Source: Mariprofundus sp. KV (GTDB taxonomy: Bacteria; Pseudomonadota; Zetaproteobacteria; Mariprofundales; Mariprofundaceae). From it: a DNA stretch of 64,000 nt. A program made the translations under genes and the position numbers. The DNA lies in assembly GCF_013387475.1 (NCBI RefSeq), contig NZ_VWNB01000006.1, forward strand, positions 62,001 to 126,000, read 5' to 3'. Shown here piece by piece: positions 46,443-54,144 of the stretch. A model generated the notes under the pieces. The model ran no database searches. It saw nothing but the letters and a program-made list of their open reading frames with translations, and was not told the origin of the DNA. Numbering within the stretch: position 1 is the stretch's first letter; each line of letters starts with the position of its first letter.

Positions 46443-47102
46443 TTAGACGCGGCGCATGTAGATGGTGAAATCATCGGTCAGGTAATCACTGCGCAGCTGA
46501 CAATCAGGTGTAATCGTTGTGCAGAACTCCATGATCTCGTCCGGTTCAAAAGCAATCAGCTGGCCAACCAGCGAGGCATCAAGCCCCAGACTGTCGAGCA
46601 TATTAAACGCCACACCCTTGCGACATAACCTGAACATGCGCGTTATCACGCGCCTTGCATAATCACCGTTATCACCCAGATCCCAGTTCAATGTCCCTGA
46701 GAGAAAGACCCAATCAAAGGATTGCAGCGGCCAGTCGAAATCAAAGATCTCACCCTGCAGCAGATTCAGTTCCGGATTAAGTTCAATGGCTCTGCCCAGA
46801 ATATCGGGCGAGAGATCAATGCCGGTATACGCCACGGCGACATCACGCCCTTTCAGCCAGCTGTAGAGATCAGCAAATCCACAACCGACATCGAGCAATG
46901 AATCCCCGCCAGACACTCCAATCTCAGCCAGCACTTTGAAGCGGACTTTCTGCGTCCCGCGCGAACCCCAGTGGAGTGACTCAGGAGAGTAACCAAACTC
47001 AGAGTAACTATGCTCATGCCGCTGGATCAGCCGCCTCCGCTGCACCCCATCCATCCCCTGGTAGACCTCACTTTCCCCATAGGGTACAAATATCCGCCTC
47101 AT
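46443..47102 (-). CDS. Class I SAM-dependent methyltransferase
   Basis: The product has about 219 residues. Motif I is SLLDVGCGFADLYSWL, followed by YTGIDLSPDILGRA (acidic end of strand 2) and DFDWPLQSFDWVFLSGTLNW (motif II). The substrate is unknown. The frame begins at a GTG at 47111; the ATG at 47102 gives MRRIFVPYGESEV. A truncated copy of its 3' end lies 1.2 kb downstream at 45276-45455. It is convergent with the GGDEF gene, with 8 bp between stops. Confidence 0.8.
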   Translation of the reverse strand: MRRIFVPYGESEVYQGMDGVQRRRLIQRHEHSYSEFGYSPESLHWGSRGTQKVRFKVLAEIGVSGGDSLLDVGCGFADLYSWLKGRDVAVAYTGIDLSPDILGRAIELNPELNLLQGEIFDFDWPLQSFDWVFLSGTLNWDLGDNGDYARRVITRMFRLCRKGVAFNMLDSLGLDASLVGQLIAFEPDEIMEFCTTITPDCQLRSDYLTDDFTIYMRRV

Positions 47103-47188
47103 GGCCGCCACTCTATGCTGCGTTATGAAAGGAAGGTAGCCGCTTCATTTTACTTCACATTTCACGTTACAAAACAGATCATGCAGCC

Positions 47189-47569
47189 ATGAAACAGCGC
47201 ATACGATTGGCTACTCACAGCTCTCCATTGGCACTAAAATATGCCCAAAAAGTTGCTACGAACATCAAAGCAATTAATCCGCATATTCAGGTGGAGATGG
47301 TTAGGGTATCAACCAAGTCAGACACCTACTACTATGAATCACCATCAGAGATCGGCGGAAAATGCCTCTATCTAAACGAAGTTATTCAGGCGGTTCGCGA
47401 TGGCCATGCCGATATCGCATCGCATGTCATTGAGGAGACCCCGCACAGCAAAATCGACTGGCCCAGAGGCTGGCTCAGCGTCAAGTGTAAAGAGGATGAA
47501 GGCGAAACCATTCACGTCTTCGCTGGGCCAAAACAGATCCCCGAAAGGTTCTGGAGAAGTAAGACCTGA
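47189..47569 (+). CDS. Truncated, divergent porphobilinogen deaminase-like protein (domain 1 only)
   Basis: The 126-residue product resembles only the first domain of HemC, which is normally about 310 residues. RIRLATHSSPLALKYAQKVA replaces the usual RIATR-SPLAL, and IGGKCLYLNEVIQAVRDGHADIASHVIEE parallels IGGKGLFVKE..DGRADIAVHSMKD. In that stretch the Lys-Asp pair, whose Asp is the catalytic residue in HemC, reads Glu-Glu. Domains 2 and 3 and the cofactor Cys are absent. It is therefore unlikely to be an active deaminase; a decaying paralogue or a repurposed binding domain is possible. It precedes hemF by 80 bp. Confidence 0.7.
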   Translation: MKQRIRLATHSSPLALKYAQKVATNIKAINPHIQVEMVRVSTKSDTYYYESPSEIGGKCLYLNEVIQAVRDGHADIASHVIEETPHSKIDWPRGWLSVKCKEDEGETIHVFAGPKQIPERFWRSKT

Positions 47570-47649
47570 TCCAAGTCTGGTATCCCCATTGTTGAAGCAG
47601 AAGGGCATCACCTCCATAGTTCAGCCCCATTCTACACAGAGGTAATTTG

Positions 47650-48687
47650 ATGAAACGAATTCCAGCAAAATCGACAAGTGCGACAAAAGGGCATGAACTG
47701 GTTTCATCACTGCAGAGCCGATTTGTGGCCGGGCTTGAGAAACTGGCAGGTGAACTTGGCAGTGCGCAGCGCTTCTCACCTGTGGAGTGGTTCCGCGATG
47801 AGGGCGTGCATGGCGGTGGTATCCGCTATGAGACGGCCGATGGTGATCTCTTTGGTCGCGGATCAGTCAATGTGTCGCAGGTGCATTATGATGATAACCC
47901 GCAGAAGAAACTGGGTTCGGCCTCGGCGATCTCCACCATCATCCATCCGGTCAATGCGCTGGCGCCTTCGGTACACATCCATATCAGCTGGACCGAGATG
48001 AAGGATGGCAGCGGCTACTGGCGCATGATGGCCGATCTGAATCCATCCAATGATAATGTGGCAGACAAGAACACCTTCCTGAGTGCCCTGCAAGAGGCTG
48101 CTCCAACGCAGTTTGCAGAGGCAGAGCAGCAGGGGGATCGCTACTTCTATATTCCGGCCCTGAACCGTCATCGCGGCATCGCCCACTTCTATCTGGAGAA
48201 CTACGCTACCGACAATGCCGAAGCTGATTACCAGCTGGCCAGAGCTGTCGGTGAAGCGGCCATCGACACCTATCTCGATATTCTCGGTAGAACATTGAAG
48301 AGCGGAGCGGTGGCAACAGATGCCGAGAAAGCGGCACAGCTCGCCTACCACACCCTCTACCTCTTCCAGGTACTAACACTCGATCGCGGCACCACCACAG
48401 GCCTTCTGGTACACGATCAGAACGATGTCGGCATCATGGGATCGATCCCTGCTTATGTGGATCGTGACCTGCTCAGATCATGGGTGGATCGTATGCAGCC
48501 GCCTCAGCATCAGCTGCTCAATGCGCTGGTTGCAGCCCTGCCCGATAGCACTCCGGCACTGGTGGATACCGAAGTAAAACGCAGGCTCGCTGCTGTGGTA
48601 CGTAACCACTACCGCGCCCATCCTGAGGCGATCGATATGCAGGCCAGCGGCAACACCGTTCCGCCAACGGTAAGAAACCATAGTTAA
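47650..48687 (+). CDS. hemF: Coproporphyrinogen III oxidase, oxygen-dependent type
   Basis: The 345-residue protein shows HemF landmarks: the Gly/Arg-rich VEWFRDEGVHGGGIRYETAD, VNVSQVHYDD, HPVNALAPSVHIHISWTE and MADLNPS, then RGIAHFYLENY and GLLVHDQNDVGIMGSIP near the end. It is a divergent branch compared with the E. coli protein, with a longer C-terminal part. It oxidises coproporphyrinogen III to protoporphyrinogen IX using O2, which suits an aerobic or microaerobic bacterium. GAGGT lies 8 nt before the ATG at 47650. Confidence 0.82.
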   Translation: MKRIPAKSTSATKGHELVSSLQSRFVAGLEKLAGELGSAQRFSPVEWFRDEGVHGGGIRYETADGDLFGRGSVNVSQVHYDDNPQKKLGSASAISTIIHPVNALAPSVHIHISWTEMKDGSGYWRMMADLNPSNDNVADKNTFLSALQEAAPTQFAEAEQQGDRYFYIPALNRHRGIAHFYLENYATDNAEADYQLARAVGEAAIDTYLDILGRTLKSGAVATDAEKAAQLAYHTLYLFQVLTLDRGTTTGLLVHDQNDVGIMGSIPAYVDRDLLRSWVDRMQPPQHQLLNALVAALPDSTPALVDTEVKRRLAAVVRNHYRAHPEAIDMQASGNTVPPTVRNHS

Positions 48688-48777
48688 TATCAGGTGATCT
48701 AACCCGCCATAGCCTCTGGCATCAGCCACAAAAAAGGCAGATGATAGCGCTGCAAACCGCAGGCAAAAGGAGTGAAT

Positions 48778-49698
48778 ATGCAACTGGCAATGGTGGGAAT
48801 GGGCCGCATGGGCGGCAATATGGCGACACGACTGGCACTGGCCGGTCATCGTGTCACTGCATTCGATATTGATCTCAAGACAGCAGAGGCCGTTGCAGCC
48901 GGCCACCATGAGATCACTCCGGTAGCCGACTTTGCAACACTGATCTCTACCCTGCCTGCGCCGCGCAGTATCTGGCTGATGGTGCCGCATCAGGTTGTTG
49001 ATACAACGATCACAGCACTTCTCGAGGCCGGGCTTGAGGCGGGCGATCTGATTATCGATGGCGGCAACTCCAACTACAAAGAGGGGCAACAGCGAGCCGC
49101 CATGCTTGAGGAGCATGGCATCGGTTTTGCCGACTGCGGCACCTCCGGTGGCGTCTGGGGACTGAAGAACGGTTATAGCCTGATGATCGGCGGCAGTGAT
49201 GCGGCCATTGCACGCATCGCACCGGCATTGACTGCACTGGCCGCCAACAGTGGTAAAGGCTGGGCGCATGTCGGCCCTGTTGGAGCAGGCCACTTCGTCA
49301 AGATGGTCCACAACGGCATTGAGTACGGCATGATGCAGGCCTTCGCTGAAGGCTTTGAGCTGATGCAGGCTAAATCAGAGTTCGATCTTGATATGCAGCA
49401 GATCGCCCAGGTCTGGCAGAAGGGCTCGGTGGTGAGTTCATGGCTGCTCGATCTGACAGCCGATGCACTGCAGCAGGATGGTGATCTCAGCAGCCTCTCC
49501 GACTGGATGGATGACTCCGGCGAAGGGCGCTGGACGGTCAACGAGTCGATCGACCTCGGCATTCCGACACCGGTGCTGACACTGGCGCTGCAGATGCGCT
49601 TTCGCAGCCGCCAGGAGAACGCCTTTGCAGGCAAAGTTGTTAATGCCATGCGCGCCGGATTCGGCGGCCACCCTATCAAACCGGCAGAGAAATCATGA
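48778..49698 (+). CDS. gnd: 6-phosphogluconate dehydrogenase, short (GndA/YqeC-like) form
   Basis: At 306 residues this is the short form rather than the 470-residue enzyme. The dinucleotide site is LAMVGMGRMGGNMATRLALA, and the catalytic region includes DCGTSGGVWGLKNGY and VGAGHFVKMVHNGIEYGMMQ. Short forms usually prefer NAD. It oxidatively decarboxylates 6-phosphogluconate to ribulose 5-phosphate. AAGGAG lies 6 nt before the ATG at 48778. Its stop overlaps the zwf start by 4 bp. Confidence 0.9.
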   Translation: MQLAMVGMGRMGGNMATRLALAGHRVTAFDIDLKTAEAVAAGHHEITPVADFATLISTLPAPRSIWLMVPHQVVDTTITALLEAGLEAGDLIIDGGNSNYKEGQQRAAMLEEHGIGFADCGTSGGVWGLKNGYSLMIGGSDAAIARIAPALTALAANSGKGWAHVGPVGAGHFVKMVHNGIEYGMMQAFAEGFELMQAKSEFDLDMQQIAQVWQKGSVVSSWLLDLTADALQQDGDLSSLSDWMDDSGEGRWTVNESIDLGIPTPVLTLALQMRFRSRQENAFAGKVVNAMRAGFGGHPIKPAEKS

Positions 49699-51215
49699 GC
49701 AGCGCATCAGTTCCACAACCTGAGCCCTGCAACATTGTTATCTTCGGTGCCTCCGGGGATCTGACCAAACGCAAACTGCTGCCTGCACTGGCACGCATGC
49801 ACCACTGGAATCTGATTGCCCCGAACTCACGCATCACAGGTATCGTACGTAATCATGAGTGGGATATTGATCACTGGCGCAGCTATGTGCATGAGGCGCT
49901 GCAGCAGTTTCGCCCCGACTGCCTGAGTGATGCATCAGCCTGGCAATCGATCAACGACATGCTGGCACTGACGGTTGGTGATCTCTCCGATGCCCAGACC
50001 TATGAACGGCTGCGCGAAACCCTGATCAGCGCCGATGGTAAAACCAATGTCCTCTTCTACCTCGCCATTCCTCCTGAGTGGTATGAGCGCGTCGCCTCCA
50101 ACCTCAATGCGGCAGGACTACTGGATGAGAGCAACGGCTTTCGCCGCATCGTCATCGAGAAACCGTTCGGCAGCGATCTCGCCTCGGCCCGTGAACTCAA
50201 CCGCACGCTGCGCGAACATATGAAAGAGCGGCAGATCTACCGTATCGACCACTACCTAGGCAAAGAGGGGGTACAGAATCTGATGGTGTTCCGTTTCGCC
50301 AACACCGTGTTTGAGCCGCTCTGGAACCGCAACTACATCGATCATGTGCAGATCTCCGTATCCGAGAGTCTGGGGGTGGAGTATCGGGCCGGATATTATG
50401 AGAAAGCCGGTGCACTGGTTGATATGATTCAGAGCCATCTGATTCAGGTGATGACACTGGTGGCGATGGAGTCGCCGGTCTCTCTCGATGGTGATGCCGT
50501 ACGTGATGAGAAGGTGAAGGTGCTCAAGGCGGTACGCCCGATTCCGGCTGACCGGGTCAGTGAATTTGCCGTCCGTGCCCAGTACGCTGGCGGTACGGTT
50601 GAAGGCAAACGTATCCCGGCCTACCGCGATGAGCCCGGCGTCGATCCCGACTCCACGATTGAGACCTTTGCCGCCATCAAACTCTATATCGATAACTGGC
50701 GCTGGCAGGATGTGCCGTTCCTGCTGCGCACCGGTAAGCGACTGCCCAACCGTGTCTCTGAGATCGCCATACGCTTTAAACGGCCACCGATGAATCTCTT
50801 CTCCCAGAGTAGTCGTCAGCTGCCACAAAATGAGCTTATCTTCCGCCTGCATCCCGATGAGGGGATGGTCTATCTGCTCAATGCCAAGCTTCCCGGCCTC
50901 AACGACCAGCTGCGTGAGCTGGCACTGGATGCCCCCTATGCCGTGGCCGGTGCCGACTCTCCGGAGGCCTATGAGACACTGCTGCACGATGCCCTGCTCG
51001 GCCAGAATGCGCTCTTCTCCCGCGCCGATGAGGTTGAGGAGTCCTGGCGCATCGTCACCCCGGTGATGGATGCCTGGAAGCAGAAACAGAGCATCCGCTT
51101 CTATGAGGCGGGCAGCTGGGATATCCCTGAAATCGAAACCATGATGCAGGGGTGTGTGGGCTGCTGGCGCGATCTCTCGGAGCTGCACCAGCATGGATAT
51201 TCGAAAAGCGCCTGA
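49695..51215 (+). CDS. zwf: Glucose-6-phosphate 1-dehydrogenase
   Basis: The protein has 506 residues. The NADP site is IFGASGDLTKRKLLPALARM, and the active-site signature with the catalytic His is YRIDHYLGKEGVQNLM. EKPFG and WRWQDVPFLLRTGKRLP are also characteristic. It oxidises glucose 6-phosphate to 6-phosphogluconolactone. It overlaps gnd by 4 bp at its start and pgl by 23 bp at its end, making a compact oxidative pentose phosphate operon. Confidence 0.95.
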   Translation: MSSASVPQPEPCNIVIFGASGDLTKRKLLPALARMHHWNLIAPNSRITGIVRNHEWDIDHWRSYVHEALQQFRPDCLSDASAWQSINDMLALTVGDLSDAQTYERLRETLISADGKTNVLFYLAIPPEWYERVASNLNAAGLLDESNGFRRIVIEKPFGSDLASARELNRTLREHMKERQIYRIDHYLGKEGVQNLMVFRFANTVFEPLWNRNYIDHVQISVSESLGVEYRAGYYEKAGALVDMIQSHLIQVMTLVAMESPVSLDGDAVRDEKVKVLKAVRPIPADRVSEFAVRAQYAGGTVEGKRIPAYRDEPGVDPDSTIETFAAIKLYIDNWRWQDVPFLLRTGKRLPNRVSEIAIRFKRPPMNLFSQSSRQLPQNELIFRLHPDEGMVYLLNAKLPGLNDQLRELALDAPYAVAGADSPEAYETLLHDALLGQNALFSRADEVEESWRIVTPVMDAWKQKQSIRFYEAGSWDIPEIETMMQGCVGCWRDLSELHQHGYSKSA

Positions 51216-51900
51216 TCCGGGCGCGCTTGCCCGGCAGGCGGCTGCATATATTGCCGCCCGAATCACGGCGGTATTAAATCAGCGTGAGCTCTGCCATCTG
51301 GCACTGGCTGGCGGCAACACCCCCGGAGCCACCTATGCCCTGCTGCACGATATGGCGCTGCCGTGGTCACGTCTGCACTTCTGGTTTGGTGATGAGCGCT
51401 GCCTGCCGAGCGGCGATGCGCAACGTAACGACACGATGGTCAAAGCGGTGCTGCTGGCAGGTCTGCCGCTCTCAGCCTCGCAACTGCATAATATTGCGGC
51501 AGAACTCGGCCCGGAAGCCGCTGCCCGGCAATACTCTCAAGCGCTGAGTCACATCGAGCGACTGGATATTGTGCTGCTCGGACTTGGTGAAGATGGTCAT
51601 ACCGCCAGCCTCTTTCCTGACAACCCGGCTCTGGCCATGCAGACCCGGGCAGTCGCTGTTCACCATGCCCCCAAACCACCATCGCAGCGGGTTTCACTGA
51701 GCATGAAGAGCATCAGAGATGCCGGTGAACGTGTTGTCATAGCGGCAGGCGAGGATAAGCGCGAGGCTCTGGCTCGTATCCTTGCCGGTGAAAAGCTGCC
51801 AGCCGCTATGGTTGGTTCGGCAATATGGTTCGTTGATGAGGCAGCTATTGCCGGTCTGTGCAGCGACGCTGTTATTCAGGAGCGGCCGGAAAACGGGTAG
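51193..51900 (+). CDS. pgl: 6-phosphogluconolactonase
   Basis: The 235-residue protein has the DevB/Pgl motifs: LALAGGNTPGATYALL, LHFWFGDERCLPSGDAQRND and LGLGEDGHTASLFPDNP. It hydrolyses 6-phosphogluconolactone between Zwf and Gnd. I chose the ATG at 51193, inside the zwf end, because the family starts about there and GGAG lies 10 nt upstream. The longer frame to 51154 is a zwf shadow. A 6S-like RNA begins 57 bp downstream. Confidence 0.92.
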   Translation: MDIRKAPDPGALARQAAAYIAARITAVLNQRELCHLALAGGNTPGATYALLHDMALPWSRLHFWFGDERCLPSGDAQRNDTMVKAVLLAGLPLSASQLHNIAAELGPEAAARQYSQALSHIERLDIVLLGLGEDGHTASLFPDNPALAMQTRAVAVHHAPKPPSQRVSLSMKSIRDAGERVVIAAGEDKREALARILAGEKLPAAMVGSAIWFVDEAAIAGLCSDAVIQERPENG

Positions 51901-51929
51901 AGGCAACGCTGCAAGCGGCATCGCCTGCT

Positions 51930-51946
51930 TTGGCACTGTTTATGCT
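51930..51946 (+). promoter_or_regulatory. Sigma54-like promoter upstream of 6S-like RNA B
   Basis: TTGGCACTGTTTATGCT has GG (51932-51933) and GC (51944-51945) separated by exactly 10 nt. TGGCAC is a full -24 match; the -12 block is ATGCT against TTGCT. The arrangement matches that before 6S-like RNA A. Confidence 0.5.
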
Positions 51947-51956
51947 CATAGATTAT

Positions 51957-52130
51957 TACTAGTTCGTTGCACCGGCGTGGTGGTTATTAACTCTGGGCCG
52001 ATGCCTACTGAACGGGAGCTTACAGATCCAGATTGTGTGCATCCCCGAACCGGGATACCTGATATCGGATTGCGGCACCCACCTTTTGCGAGGGTTCAGT
52101 ATTAAGGTCATCACGCCGTGCAACGACAAA
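51957..52130 (+). ncRNA. ssrS: 6S-like regulatory RNA, copy B
   Basis: The RNA is homologous to copy A at 29290. The closing stem is cgttgcaccggcgtg (51965-51979) with cacgccgtgcaacg (52112-52125), different in sequence from copy A but still paired. The 3' part has CCCACCUUUUGCGAGGGUUCA-like sequence, as in proteobacterial 6S RNA. The region GGGCCGAUGCCUACUGAACG is nearly identical to copy A, and a hairpin ccccgaaccgggat-like lies at the distal end. It sits directly after pgl and is followed by a C/U-loop hairpin. Two 6S RNAs in one genome are known in some bacteria. Confidence 0.75.
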
Positions 52131-52139
52131 GAGTCCTCC

Positions 52140-52181
52140 GAAGGCCTGCCGCCCCCCCCTCCCCCGGCAGGCCTTTTCGTC
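52140..52181 (+). terminator. C/U-loop terminator hairpin B (downstream of 6S-like RNA B)
   Basis: The stem aaggcctgcc/ggcaggcctt (52141-52150 with 52166-52175) is identical to those at 29482 and 32339. The 15-nt loop is GCCCCCCCCUCCCCC, followed by TTCGT. It ends the 6S-like transcript or forms a separate 3' RNA. Confidence 0.8.
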
Positions 52182-52244
52182 TCCACACCACTGCTACAGA
52201 GCAACAGGCCGGTGAGATGGCACTATCTGTGCTTTAATAGTGGT

Positions 52245-52949
52245 ATGCAGATGCTGGAGAATATTCCGACTACCAAGCTGGTCGCCCACCGTGGTGACCG
52301 CGCCGGTGGTATTGAGAACACACTGGCCGCTTTTGAATATGCGGCAGCCCGTGGCGCTCGCTATGCCGAGTGTGATATCCAGTTCACCCGCGATCTGGTT
52401 GCCGTGGTCATCCATGACAACCGGCTTGAACGGCTCTGCAACCGTCCTGATGTGAAGGTGGTGCAGACGGAGCTGGCAGATCTGCAACAGATCTGCAGCG
52501 ACCATTTCAAACTCTGTGATCTGAGTGAACTGCTCAGCTGGCTGCAGAAGGTGCCGCAGCTGACCCTGTTTATCGAGATCAAACCTCCCATCCGGCGCAG
52601 ACTCACCGCCAGAGCCATCGCCAGACGACTGGCCGACCAGATTCCCGCCCCACTGTTGCAACAGGTTGTGCTGATCAGTCAGAACGCCGATATCATCGAT
52701 GCCTGCAACAACCATATCGGCTGCCGCACCGGCTGGGTTGCCGAAAGCCCTCGTCAACCATCCACCGCATTCGATTACATCTTCATGTCCAGCCAGCAGA
52801 GCAACACGATCTCAAGCTGGCAGGCTCGTGGCATCAGGGTGGGGCTCTACACCGTCAATGATTTAAGCCAGGCGCGCGCACTGCTGGCAGCCGGTGCAGA
52901 CCTGATTGAAACCGACCAATTCAGCTGTTTGGCAGAGACCCGTGGCTGA
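52245..52949 (+). CDS. ugpQ: Glycerophosphodiester phosphodiesterase
   Basis: The 234-residue GDPD TIM-barrel protein has LVAHRGDRAGGIENTLAAF (the HRG...ENT signature) and the metal ligands in AECDIQFTRD and HDNRLERL, with LFIEIKPP and ETDQFS at the end. It releases glycerol 3-phosphate from glycerophosphodiesters. The ATG at 52245 is chosen; the frame further upstream crosses the 6S-like RNA. It overlaps the following glycerol-3-phosphate dehydrogenase gene by 8 bp, so product is passed on. Confidence 0.88.
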   Translation: MQMLENIPTTKLVAHRGDRAGGIENTLAAFEYAAARGARYAECDIQFTRDLVAVVIHDNRLERLCNRPDVKVVQTELADLQQICSDHFKLCDLSELLSWLQKVPQLTLFIEIKPPIRRRLTARAIARRLADQIPAPLLQQVVLISQNADIIDACNNHIGCRTGWVAESPRQPSTAFDYIFMSSQQSNTISSWQARGIRVGLYTVNDLSQARALLAAGADLIETDQFSCLAETRG

Positions 52950-54099
52950 TTACGATGTGCTGATTATCGGTGCCGGCATCTACGGCTGCGGTGCGGCTCA
53001 GGCGGCGGCTGCCAGCGGTTACACAACCCGCATCATTGAGAAGAACCGTATCGCCTCGGGCACCAGTAGTCAGTCTACCAAGCTTATCCATGGCGGTCTG
53101 CGCTATCTGGAGCAGGCCAACCTGAAGCTGGTCTATGAGGCACTGGCCGAGCGGGAGCATCTGCTCAGGCTGGCGCCTGAGCTGGTCAGCCGCGAGTGGT
53201 TCTATATTCCGGTCTATGAGGATAGCAGACGCCCGGTCTGGATGATCCGCGCCGGGCTGCTGCTCTACTGGCTGCTCTCCGCTGGTCGCTCCCGCTTCAG
53301 ACAGATTCCCCGCCAGCAGTGGAGCGAGCTTCTTCCTGGACTTAATCAGGCGCGATTAAAAGCCGTGCTGGCCTATGAGGATGCTGCCACAGATGATGCC
53401 GCGCTCACCCTGGCAGTAGCCGAATCGGCAAAACAGTTCGGCTGTGAAATCTCCGAATCGACCTCTCTGCAGCGGGCAACTTATGATGGTTCCTGCTGGC
53501 ATCTGAAACTCAGCAGTGGTGAGATGATCAGCGCACGGATTCTGATCAATGCGACAGGAGCCTGGATCAACAGGCTCGGCAACAGAATTAAACCGGCCCC
53601 GCCCCGGCAGGCGATGCATCTGGTGCAGGGCAGCCATCTGATGCTTAATCGGCACTGCCCCGGTTTTATCTACAGCGAATCTGTGGATGGCAGGGTGATG
53701 TTCTTCCGCCCCTGGCAGGGCAAGACACTGGCAGGTACCACCGAAACCCCCTATAGCGATGACCCCGCCAGGATCAAACCGACAGGTGAGGAGATCGCCT
53801 CTATTCTGGCCAGCTACAACCACTACTTCCCGCAAATGCAGTGCAAAAAAAGTGATATCATCGGAACCTACTGCGGCCTGCGTGTTCTACCTGAGAGTGA
53901 GGGCGGAGCCTTTGCTGCCAGCCGCGAAACGATACTGCGCTGTGACAATGAGAAACAGCCGACCTATATCGCCATATACGGCGGCAAACTGACCACCTAT
54001 CGACGGGAGTCGGCGAGAGTGGTCAAGCTGATCGGCAGAACTGTGCCACCACCCCATCTGGCCGATACCAGGAAGATTCCGTTAACCAGAAGTGAATAA
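52942..54099 (+). CDS. glpD: FAD-dependent glycerol-3-phosphate dehydrogenase, short form
   Basis: The 385-residue protein starts with an FAD-binding Rossmann motif, VLIIGAGIYGCGAAQAAAAS. SGTSSQSTKLIHGGLRYLEQ and YGGKLTTYRRES follow, as in GlpD. Full GlpD is about 500 residues; here the C-terminal helical cap (DAO_C) is missing, yet the FAD domain is intact. It should oxidise glycerol 3-phosphate to dihydroxyacetone phosphate and feed electrons to quinone. The GTG at 52942 is the likely start, overlapping ugpQ by 8 bp; an upstream TTG start would add 12 unconserved residues. Confidence 0.83.
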   Translation: MADYDVLIIGAGIYGCGAAQAAAASGYTTRIIEKNRIASGTSSQSTKLIHGGLRYLEQANLKLVYEALAEREHLLRLAPELVSREWFYIPVYEDSRRPVWMIRAGLLLYWLLSAGRSRFRQIPRQQWSELLPGLNQARLKAVLAYEDAATDDAALTLAVAESAKQFGCEISESTSLQRATYDGSCWHLKLSSGEMISARILINATGAWINRLGNRIKPAPPRQAMHLVQGSHLMLNRHCPGFIYSESVDGRVMFFRPWQGKTLAGTTETPYSDDPARIKPTGEEIASILASYNHYFPQMQCKKSDIIGTYCGLRVLPESEGGAFAASRETILRCDNEKQPTYIAIYGGKLTTYRRESARVVKLIGRTVPPPHLADTRKIPLTRSE

Positions 54100-54144
54100 C
54101 CCTGCCTCTGCACCGCTCTTCTGCCATCTTATGACCGCATCGGC

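Noticed and set aside
47189-47569. Calling this a functional hemC
   Set aside because: It has about 40 percent of the normal length, lacks the cofactor Cys domain, and the catalytic Asp position is Glu.
50256-51266. 336-codon open frame antisense to zwf and pgl
   Set aside because: It is a shadow of two overlapping, well-supported pentose phosphate genes.
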